From contig CALJUJ010000107.1 of the NCBI GenBank assembly GCA_937975525.1, positions 1 to 8,135 on the forward strand: a stretch of DNA of 8,135 nucleotides. The letters are read 5' to 3'. The notes below the pieces were generated by a model, which saw only the letters and a program-made list of their open reading frames with translations, searched no databases and had not been told where the DNA came from. The stretch's first letter is position 1; the number at the start of each line of letters is the position of its first letter. Below, piece after piece: positions 1-7,107 of this stretch. This stretch comes from an uncultured bacterium. GTDB taxonomy: Bacteria; Desulfobacterota; Binatia; HRBIN30. The translations under genes and the position numbers were made by a program.

Positions 1-960
1 ATCGCGGTGGACTACCTTCGGGTCGTGTTGGTGGCGACACCTCCGGATGCGGTCCTCGTCGTCATGGGTTTCGGTCTGCGTGGCGCCGGGGATACGCGTA
101 CCCCGCTCCTCGTGGGCGTCGTGGTTGCCGTCGTCAACGTCATCGGCAACTACTTGCTCATCTTCGGTAAGTTCGGCTTCCCCCAACTCGGGCCCACGGG
201 TGCTGCTTGTGGCACGGCGATCGCGTTCACGACGGGGGCGGTTCTGCTGTTTGCGCTGCTGGTCCGAGAAAGGCTCGTGCTGCGTCTGCCCGCTGGTTGG
301 ATCCGCCCGGAAGTCGCGGTGATCCGGCGCGTGCTCGCGGTCGGCATGCCAGCGGCCGCAGAGCATCTGCTGATCCAGATCGGTTTCGTGATCTACTTCT
401 CGTTTGCGGCAGCGTACGACACGACCGCGGTTGCGGCATACGTGATCGGCGTGCGGATCCTGGCGTTGTCGTTCCTTCCCGGAATCGGATTCTCCGTGGC
501 CGCGAGCGCGCTCGTCGGGCAAAACCTCGGGGCCGGACAGCCGCAGCAGGCTCGGCAGAGCGGTTGGGGCGCGTCGGGTTTGTCGTTGGCCTTGATGAGC
601 GCGTGCTGGGTCGGGATCTTCCTCGCCGCCCGCCCGATCGCCACGCTGTTCGTCGACGCCCCTCTGGTCGTGGATGCGGCGGTGCTGTTCATTCAGGTGT
701 TGGCGGCGACGCAGCCCTTGATGGCACTCGACTTCACGCTCGCCGGGGCCCTGCGCGGCGCCGGCGATACGCGCTTTCCGTTGCTCGCCGTCCTACTCGG
801 CTTCTACGTGTGCCGCCTGGGATTCGCCTACCAGGTCGCCTTCGTCTACGAGCTCGACCTCTTCTGGCTGTGGTTCGCTCTCGTTCCCGACTACGCCGTG
901 CGCGTGGTCCTCAAGGTCGGCCGGTTTCGTTCGGACCGTTGGGAGCGCATCCGCGTCTGA
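1..960 (+). CDS. MATE family efflux transporter, C-terminal part (5' end outside window)
   Basis: This is an inner-membrane multidrug/toxin extrusion protein of the MATE (NorM/DinF-like) superfamily, which exports cationic or hydrophobic compounds in exchange for Na+ or H+. The frame is open from base 1, so the gene starts upstream; 319 residues are visible against roughly 450-470 in the family, so about the first 130-150 are missing. Almost the whole sequence is hydrophobic helices. The two-fold repeat of the MATE fold shows directly: LRGAGDTRTP near residue 26 and LRGAGDTRFP near residue 251, one in each half. The motif ALVGQNLGAGQ near residue 168, typical of the start of the second half, is also present. 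The C-terminus is short and basic. The gene converges on the aldehyde dehydrogenase with only 8 bases between stop codons, and no clear terminator hairpin is visible there. The substrate cannot be told from sequence, and nothing links it functionally to the neighbouring metabolic genes. Confidence 0.94.
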   Translation: MAVDYLRVVLVATPPDAVLVVMGFGLRGAGDTRTPLLVGVVVAVVNVIGNYLLIFGKFGFPQLGPTGAACGTAIAFTTGAVLLFALLVRERLVLRLPAGWIRPEVAVIRRVLAVGMPAAAEHLLIQIGFVIYFSFAAAYDTTAVAAYVIGVRILALSFLPGIGFSVAASALVGQNLGAGQPQQARQSGWGASGLSLALMSACWVGIFLAARPIATLFVDAPLVVDAAVLFIQVLAATQPLMALDFTLAGALRGAGDTRFPLLAVLLGFYVCRLGFAYQVAFVYELDLFWLWFALVPDYAVRVVLKVGRFRSDRWERIRV

Positions 961-968
961 AGTTGCCG

Positions 969-2402
<1,434 letters not shown>

Positions 2403-2406
2403 GGGG

Positions 2407-2413
2407 CTCCTCC
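2407..2413 (-). promoter_or_regulatory. Strong ribosome binding site of the aldehyde dehydrogenase
   Basis: Read on the minus strand, GGAGGAG is followed by four C residues and then ATG at base 2402. This near-perfect Shine-Dalgarno sequence decides the start codon against the ATG 13 codons upstream. It also means the gene can be translated without coupling to the upstream gene. Confidence 0.75.
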
Positions 2414-2591
2414 GGGCAGGCTCCTGCGATGGCATCGTCACGGGTACGACGGCGGTCTTGCGTCGATGCGCACCACGCCCGCGGTTCCGTGGATCGGATC
2501 GGCGTCGGATGCGGCTTGCACTTCCTCGGACCTCACTCGTTCGGCGGACGCTCCCGTTTCCCGCGGGCGCAACGCCTTCTCCCTCCCCAGA

Positions 2592-4244
2592 CTAGATCGG
2601 GCAGACGATGTTGCCCAGGCGCTTCGTGAGCTTCGGGTTCTCGTCGTAGTCGAGCGGCAGCGCCACGAGGCTCGGCCCGGGCGTCGTGAACGCGGTTTCG
2701 AGTGCGGCGCGTAGGTCGCGCGAGCGCTCCACCCAGGTGCCGCTCCAACCGAAGGAGTCGGCCAGCTTGACCCAGTCGGGGTTGCCGAAGCTCAGGTTCG
2801 TATGGCGGCCGAACTGGGTGTCCTGTTTCCAAGAGATCAAGCCGTAGCCGCCGTCGACCCACACCATGGCGACGAGGTTCGCATCGAGGCGGCGTGCGGT
2901 CTCCATCTCCTGCACGTTCATCAGAAAGCCGCCGTCGCCGCAGACCGCGAGGATGCGGCGGTCCGGGTGGACGAGATGTGCGGAGATCGCACCCGGAAGC
3001 GCGAAGCCCATCGAGCAGAATCCGTTGGGTATGAGGCAGGTGTTCGGCTCGTGGCATTGGTAGTGGCGAGCGATCCACATCTTGTGTGCGCCGACGTCGC
3101 TCAAGAGGATGTCGTGTGGGCCGAGCGCCTGGCGCGCATCCCAGAGTGCCTTTTGCGGCCGAATGCGCCCCGACGTGTCGTCCTCGGCGTGCGTGGCGAA
3201 ATCCGCGAGCAAGTCGCGCCGGACGGCGCGCTGCGGCTTGTGGTCGAAATCGATGCGCGACGGTTTCCGCTCCAGGCGCTCGTTGAGCATCCACAGCGTG
3301 TGGGCGAGGTCACCGACGACCTCCACTTCGACTTCGTAGCTCTCGTCGACCTCGGCGGGAAGAAAATCGATGTGGACGATGCGCTTGTCGCGATCGGGAT
3401 TCCAGAGGCGCGGGTGGTACTCGACCATGTCGTAGCCGAGCGTGATGATCACGTCCGCTGCGTCGACGGCGCAGGTGACCAGGTCGCGTGCCTGGAGGCC
3501 GATCGTGAACAGGCAGTACTCGGCGTCCATGTCGACGCAGCCCTTCGCCATGAAGGTGCTGACGACGCCGATGCCGGTGTGCTCGGCGAAGCGGCGCAGT
3601 TGCCGGCTCGCGCGGCGGCGGATGCTGCCGTTGCCGGCGAGGATGATCGGCCGCTTGGCGGAGGCGATGACGTCGAAGGCGCGGTCGACGATCTTGTCGT
3701 CGGGGACGGCGCGGCGCAGCCGCTGCGGCGCCAACGGCCGCGTCGTCGTCTGCATCTCCGCGATGTCCTCCGAGAGCTCGATGTGGCACGCCCCCGGCTT
3801 CTCGGTGGTGGCGGTCTTGAACGCCTTGCGCACGACTTCCGGGATGTTGTCGGGGTGGGCGATGCGCTGGCCCCACTTCGTCACCGGTTCGAACATCTTC
3901 ACGACGTCCATGGCCTGGTGACTTTCCTTGTGCAGGCGGCGGCTGTCCGCCTGGCCCGTGACGACGACCAGCGGGGCCCGGTCCATGTTCGCGTCGGCGA
4001 CGCCGGTGATCAGGTTGGTCGCCCCGGGTCCGAGGGTGCCGAGGCAGACGCCGACCTCGCCGGTCAGACGCCCGTGCACCTCGGCCATGAACGCGGCACC
4101 CTGCTCGTGGCGCGTGAGGATGAAGTCGATGTCGCTGTCCTCGAGCGACAACATGACGTCGGCGTTCTCCTCGCCAGGAACGCCGAAGATGCGCTCCACA
4201 CCCTCGTTCTCGAGGCAGCGGATCAGCAGGTCGGAGGCTTTCAT
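2592..4244 (-). CDS. TPP-dependent acetolactate-synthase-like enzyme; candidate 2-oxoglutarate decarboxylase
   Basis: A 550-residue thiamine-diphosphate enzyme of the acetolactate synthase/pyruvate decarboxylase superfamily, with the usual three domains: Pyr domain (about 1-165), central domain (about 190-330) and PP domain (about 365-530). Catalytic Glu47 is in RHEQGAAFMAE. The Mg-TPP site is GDGG (Asp437) followed 27 residues later by Asp464 in WVDGGYG, the spacing seen in catabolic acetolactate synthase. An automatic label would be acetolactate synthase large subunit (AlsS/IlvB). Against a biosynthetic role, no ilvN/ilvH small subunit, ilvC or alsD is beside it, and the stretch GLISWKQ (468-474) differs from the DMVAFQQ of B. 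subtilis AlsS. Segments such as GVPGEEN, LGTLGPGATNLITGVADAN and HKESHQ resemble, from memory, cyanobacterial 2-oxoglutarate decarboxylases. Between a GDH and an aldehyde dehydrogenase, a 2-oxoacid decarboxylase role fits best. Its ATG overlaps the GDH stop (ATGA), and GGTGGG lies 6 bases upstream of the ATG. Confidence 0.9.
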   Translation of the reverse strand: MKASDLLIRCLENEGVERIFGVPGEENADVMLSLEDSDIDFILTRHEQGAAFMAEVHGRLTGEVGVCLGTLGPGATNLITGVADANMDRAPLVVVTGQADSRRLHKESHQAMDVVKMFEPVTKWGQRIAHPDNIPEVVRKAFKTATTEKPGACHIELSEDIAEMQTTTRPLAPQRLRRAVPDDKIVDRAFDVIASAKRPIILAGNGSIRRRASRQLRRFAEHTGIGVVSTFMAKGCVDMDAEYCLFTIGLQARDLVTCAVDAADVIITLGYDMVEYHPRLWNPDRDKRIVHIDFLPAEVDESYEVEVEVVGDLAHTLWMLNERLERKPSRIDFDHKPQRAVRRDLLADFATHAEDDTSGRIRPQKALWDARQALGPHDILLSDVGAHKMWIARHYQCHEPNTCLIPNGFCSMGFALPGAISAHLVHPDRRILAVCGDGGFLMNVQEMETARRLDANLVAMVWVDGGYGLISWKQDTQFGRHTNLSFGNPDWVKLADSFGWSGTWVERSRDLRAALETAFTTPGPSLVALPLDYDENPKLTKRLGNIVCPI

Positions 4245-5530
4245 CGATGCCCACCGTTGAAATAGCTCTGAGTGCCGAGCGACTCGACGGCCTCGCCGAT
4301 GCGCTTGAGCGCGTGTGCGTAAGCCGCGGTGCGCATCGACGCCTTCTGGTCGAGCATGCGGTCGTACACCGCGTTGAACTCGCGTGCCATGATCGCTTGC
4401 AGGCGCTGAGCCACGTCCTCCACCGTCCAGTAGAAGCCTTGGCGGTTTTGGACCCACTCGAAGTAGCTGACGGTGACGCCGCCGGCGTTGGCGAGGATGT
4501 CGGGGATCACCAGTTTGTCGTTGCCGTCGAGGACCTGGTCGCCGGCGAGCGTTGTCGGGCCGTTGGCGACTTCGACGACGACCGATGCGCGGATGCGATC
4601 GGCGTTGGCCTCGGTGATCTGGTTCTCCAGGGCAGCAGGGATCAGCACGTCGACGTCGAGCTCCAGGAGCTCCTCGTTGGAGACCTTGTCGGCGTCGACC
4701 GCGTCGCACAACGCGCCGTCACAGTAGACGGCCTTGAGCTCCCGGCTCTCGTTCTTGATCTTGATCAAGCTCGGTACGTCGAACCCCTCGGGCCGGTAGA
4801 TGCCGCCGCGGGAATCGCTGGCGGCGACGACGCGGTAGCCGTCGGCGTGTAGTAGTCGGGCAACGCTCTGGGCGGCGTTGCCGAAGCCCTGGACCGCGAC
4901 GGTGATCTCTCCCGGCGTCCATTCGCGCCGCTTCTCCAGCTCCTTGAGGCAGTAGTACGCACCGCGCCCCGTAGCGTCTTCGCGGCCCTGGCTGCCGCCC
5001 AGGGCAATCGGCTTGCCCGTGATCACGGCTGGCTGGTGATTGCGCCGGATCTTCGAGTACTCGTCCATCATCCAGCCCATGATGCGGGCGTTGGTGTAGA
5101 CGTCGGGCGCCGGAATGTCGGAGTCGGGCCCGATGAAGTCGGCGATCTGCTGGATGAAGCCGCGCGAGAGCCGCTCGAGCTCCATGTTCGACAGCTCCTT
5201 CGGGTTGACGATGACGCCGCCCTTGGCGCCGCCGTACGGGATGCCGACGACGGCGCACTTGCAGGTCATCCAGAATGCGAGTGCCTTCACCTCGTCGAGG
5301 CTCACGTCGGGATGAAATCGGATACCGCCCTTGGTCGGACCACGGGTGGCGTCGTGACGCACCCGGTACCCTTCGAAGACCCGCAGGGACCCGTCGTCCA
5401 TGCGTACCGGAATCGACACCTGCAGGATCGCCTGCGGGTGCCGGAGCTTCTCGAGAACTTCCGGATCGACTTCGGCGAGCTCCGCCGCCACGTCGAGGCG
5501 GCCGATCGCTTCTTCGAATATGTTCGCCAT
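4241..5530 (-). CDS. gdhA: Glutamate dehydrogenase (small hexameric type, Glu/Leu/Phe/Val dehydrogenase family)
   Basis: A 429-residue cytosolic enzyme for reversible oxidative deamination of glutamate to 2-oxoglutarate and ammonium. Its length is usual for the hexameric bacterial type. Active-site residues keep the spacing of Clostridium symbiosum GDH: Lys67 (KGGIRF), Lys91 (MTCKCA), catalytic Lys103 (GGAKGG) and Asp143 (PAPDVYT), matching Lys89, Lys113, Lys125 and Asp165. Ser355 in VSYFEW matches Ser380, which with the first Lys binds the side-chain carboxylate, so glutamate is favoured over leucine, valine or phenylalanine. The nucleotide-binding loop is GFGNAA (215-220); Asp239 in AASDS at the end of the next strand suggests NAD+. 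The start at 5530 has GAGGGGG 4 bases upstream and gives the family's normal N-terminus; the 65-codon open extension upstream would run through the promoter and into the divergent gene. It is first in the minus-strand operon and overlaps the TPP enzyme by 4 bases. NAD use would suit a catabolic direction, but this is inferred. Confidence 0.96.
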   Translation of the reverse strand: MANIFEEAIGRLDVAAELAEVDPEVLEKLRHPQAILQVSIPVRMDDGSLRVFEGYRVRHDATRGPTKGGIRFHPDVSLDEVKALAFWMTCKCAVVGIPYGGAKGGVIVNPKELSNMELERLSRGFIQQIADFIGPDSDIPAPDVYTNARIMGWMMDEYSKIRRNHQPAVITGKPIALGGSQGREDATGRGAYYCLKELEKRREWTPGEITVAVQGFGNAAQSVARLLHADGYRVVAASDSRGGIYRPEGFDVPSLIKIKNESRELKAVYCDGALCDAVDADKVSNEELLELDVDVLIPAALENQITEANADRIRASVVVEVANGPTTLAGDQVLDGNDKLVIPDILANAGGVTVSYFEWVQNRQGFYWTVEDVAQRLQAIMAREFNAVYDRMLDQKASMRTAAYAHALKRIGEAVESLGTQSYFNGGHR

Positions 5531-5534
5531 GGTT

Positions 5535-5541
5535 CCCCCTC
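5535..5541 (-). promoter_or_regulatory. Ribosome binding site of glutamate dehydrogenase
   Basis: On the minus strand, GAGGGGG followed by AACC precedes the ATG at 5530. It supports that start over the longer open frame reaching 5725, which has no matching signal and lies mostly outside the conserved family sequence. Confidence 0.6.
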
Positions 5542-5602
5542 GCTGGGTCGGTGTCGCGCCCGAAGCTAGGATGCCGACGGCGCGGCTGGGTTTCGCTGGC
5601 CC

Positions 5603-5631
5603 TTTATTCGACCGCCGTCTATCTGTGTCAA
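5603..5631 (-). promoter_or_regulatory. Probable sigma-70 type promoter of the glutamate dehydrogenase operon
   Basis: On the minus strand a perfect TTGACA (5631-5626) is followed by a 17-base spacer and AATAAA (5608-5603), which matches the TATAAT -10 consensus at 4 of 6 positions. Transcription would begin near 5596, giving a leader of about 65 bases before the ATG at 5530. The AT-rich -10 stands out in GC-rich surroundings. The site lies in the 133-base divergent gap, with its -35 only about 33 bases from the start codon of the opposite-strand gene. That gene's own promoter must therefore overlap or sit very close; I see no equally good plus-strand match. Confidence 0.6.
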
Positions 5632-5650
5632 CGCAAGCGAGGTCACCGTT

Positions 5651-5658
5651 GGGAGGAA
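5651..5658 (+). promoter_or_regulatory. Ribosome binding site of the FMN-split-barrel protein
   Basis: GGGAGGAA with a 5-base gap to the ATG at 5664. This decides the start: the frame stays open upstream to 5400, but that part is antisense to glutamate dehydrogenase and does not resemble the family. Confidence 0.72.
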
Positions 5659-5663
5659 TCGCC

Positions 5664-6110
5664 ATGAATCTGAGCATGAGTCGCGAGGAAAGGGAGTCGT
5701 TTCTCGCGGCGCCACACGTCGGCATCGTCAGCGTCGAAGCTCCCGGACGTGCGCCTCTGGTGGTGCCGATCTGGTACGGCTACGAGCGCGGCGCCGATTT
5801 GTGGATCATCACCAACCAGAGCTCTCGCAAGGGACGGCTCATCGAGGCTGCCGGGCGCTTCGCCCTGTGCGCGCAGGTCGAGACCGTTCCCTACAAGTAC
5901 GTCGCGGTCGAGGGCGCGGTGGCGAATACGACTCCGAGCGACGTCGAACGCGATCTGCGTCCGATGGCGCACCGCTATCTCGGCCAGGAACTCGGCGATC
6001 TCTACGTCGCTCAGACCGCCGCCGCCGATGCGGGCGACAGCGTGGTCATCCGCATGCGCCCGGAGCGCTGGACGACGGTGGACTACGCCAAGCAGTTCGG
6101 CACGGCGTGA
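5664..6110 (+). CDS. Pyridoxamine 5'-phosphate oxidase-like FMN-binding split-barrel protein
   Basis: A 148-residue soluble protein of the PNPOx-like split-barrel superfamily, whose members bind FMN, F420 or related cofactors and often act as small reductases or oxidases of unknown substrate. The N-terminal helix (MSREERESFLAAPHVG) leads into the barrel strand GIVSVEA. It continues with PLVVPIWYGYE, LWIITNQSSRKGRLIEAAGR (about residues 46-65, the usual phosphate-binding strand and Ser-Arg-Lys loop) and YKYVAVEGAV. The C-terminal part contains RPERWTTVDY. The length is normal for the short family members and too short for true PdxH (about 210 residues), so vitamin B6 synthesis is not implied. 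It is the first gene of a plus-strand pair, divergent from glutamate dehydrogenase, and its TGA overlaps the next gene's GTG. Cofactor and substrate cannot be settled from sequence; the family assignment is good. Confidence 0.88.
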   Translation: MNLSMSREERESFLAAPHVGIVSVEAPGRAPLVVPIWYGYERGADLWIITNQSSRKGRLIEAAGRFALCAQVETVPYKYVAVEGAVANTTPSDVERDLRPMAHRYLGQELGDLYVAQTAAADAGDSVVIRMRPERWTTVDYAKQFGTA

Positions 6111-6913
6111 CCTCCACGTCCGCGTTTCCGCTTGGGTCGGCGCGCCCGCGCGGCTGGATCGGGCCGGCCGTGGCTCTGCTCGCCCTGGTGGCCGGGAGCC
6201 TCTGGGTTCTCTCGTACTTCACGGGGATCGTCGCCGCGATGCTGCCCGTAGCCGCAGAGCAGCGATGGACCGCGGCTTTGTGGCGCGAGGTCGACGCCGG
6301 CATGCCGCCGTCCCGCGCCACGCAGAGGAATCGGCTCGCCGACATCGTCGCCCGGATCGTCGAGCGCCATCGCGGCGGCCGCTACCCAGACTACCGCGTC
6401 GGCATCATCGTCGACGAGCGCGCGGTGGTGCACGGCTTGCCCGGCGGCCTGCTGCTGGTGACGACCGGGATGCTCGACCTCGCCACGAGCGAGAACGCGC
6501 TCGCCTACGCCCTCGCGCACGAGATCGCGCATCTGCGTCGGGGCGAGTCGCTGCGCACACTCGGGCGCGTGCTCCTCGTCGTCGGCCTGCTCGATCTCGC
6601 CGGTTGGCCGGAGGAACGCCTCAGCGCGATGCTCGTCGGCGCCGGACTGCTCGCCGATCAGCCGTTCCCAGGAGCCGCGGAGGCAGCCGCGGATCGCTTC
6701 GCGCTGGAGGTACTCATGGGCGAGTACGGTCACGTGAACGGACCGGCGGCGTTGCTCGCGGCCCTGGGGCGCCAGGAGGGCCGCCACGGCCACATGATCG
6801 AGAGCCCGCGCCGGATGTCCCAGCGCAGCGGCAGCCTCCGCGCCATCGCCCACGAGGAAGACTGGTCGAGCGATGGAGACGTCGTTCCTTGGCCGATCCC
6901 GGACGGTGGTTAG
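6107..6913 (+). CDS. M48-family zinc metalloprotease, membrane-anchored
   Basis: A 268-residue zinc peptidase with one N-terminal membrane helix (about residues 17-45, hydrophobic with a flanking PRG) and a catalytic domain. Zinc ligands are visible: His138 and His142 with catalytic Glu139 in HEIAH, and the third ligand Glu192 in EAAAD, the ExxAD motif of M48 gluzincins. The preceding GLPGGLLLVTTGML (110-123) matches the family strand that lies over the active site. Relatives such as HtpX, BepA/YfgC and LoiP act in envelope protein quality control. This version has no TPR repeats and a shorter helix set than HtpX, so it fits neither exactly. The start is the GTG at 6107, which overlaps the upstream TGA as GTGA; no good Shine-Dalgarno is present, so coupled translation is likely. 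A later ATG would remove most of the membrane helix. With only one anchor the active domain would face the periplasm if the basic N-terminus stays inside, which the Arg residues at 13 and 15 support. Confidence 0.86.
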   Translation: MTSTSAFPLGSARPRGWIGPAVALLALVAGSLWVLSYFTGIVAAMLPVAAEQRWTAALWREVDAGMPPSRATQRNRLADIVARIVERHRGGRYPDYRVGIIVDERAVVHGLPGGLLLVTTGMLDLATSENALAYALAHEIAHLRRGESLRTLGRVLLVVGLLDLAGWPEERLSAMLVGAGLLADQPFPGAAEAAADRFALEVLMGEYGHVNGPAALLAALGRQEGRHGHMIESPRRMSQRSGSLRAIAHEEDWSSDGDVVPWPIPDGG

Positions 6914-6947
6914 AGCGACACCCACGGACCATCTTTGCCAGCGTGCT

Positions 6948-6959
6948 GTGTCTCGACAC
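6948..6959. repeat. Short inverted repeat in the gap before the S1-domain gene
   Basis: GTGTC and GACAC are separated by two bases, forming a 12-base near-palindrome. A second imperfect hairpin, GCGCA and TGCGC with a 5-base loop, lies at 6978-6992. Neither is followed by a T run, so a rho-independent terminator is not supported. They could be operator or leader elements of the S1-domain gene, or chance in GC-rich DNA. The 194-base gap 6914-7107 holds no convincing small gene or RNA that I can recognise. Confidence 0.25.
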
Positions 6960-7095
6960 CGGATTGGGATAGGAAGAGCGCAACAGCTGCGCGACGCCCT
7001 CGGCGACGTCGAGGGGAGGCAGAGAAAGGAAGCGTTGGCTACCCGCCCGGAGGGCCGGCAGCGACGCAGGCGGTCGAAACATGGACGAAAAGGGT

Positions 7096-7100
7096 AGGGA
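7096..7100 (+). promoter_or_regulatory. Ribosome binding site chosen for the S1-domain gene
   Basis: AGGGA with a 7-base gap precedes the ATG at 7108. An in-frame ATG nine codons earlier, at 7081, has only a weak AGGCGG upstream. The later start also gives the N-terminus MTEDFASMFEAS, which looks like other bacterial multi-S1 proteins. Confidence 0.5.
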
Positions 7101-7107
7101 CGAACGC

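Noticed and set aside
2592..4244. Biosynthetic acetolactate synthase (ilvB) for branched-chain amino acids
   Set aside because: There is no small regulatory subunit or ilvC beside it, the pocket segment differs from acetolactate synthases, and the neighbours are catabolic dehydrogenases.
2802..4265. 487-codon plus-strand open frame antisense to the TPP enzyme
   Set aside because: It lies wholly over a clear enzyme gene, has a low-complexity Val/Ala/Asp/Arg composition, and shows no motif or ribosome binding site.
4245..4709. 155-codon N-terminal extension of the TPP enzyme frame
   Set aside because: The extension overlaps the glutamate dehydrogenase gene in another frame and is Arg-rich; the family's normal N-terminus begins at MKASDLL with an ATGA overlap.
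6083..6925. 280-codon minus-strand frame opposite the M48 protease
   Set aside because: It is antisense to a gene with intact zinc-ligand motifs and has no recognisable domain.
5749..6972. 407-codon Arg/Ala-rich plus-strand frame over the split-barrel and M48 genes
   Set aside because: Composition and lack of motifs mark it as a shadow; the overlapping frames carry complete family signatures.
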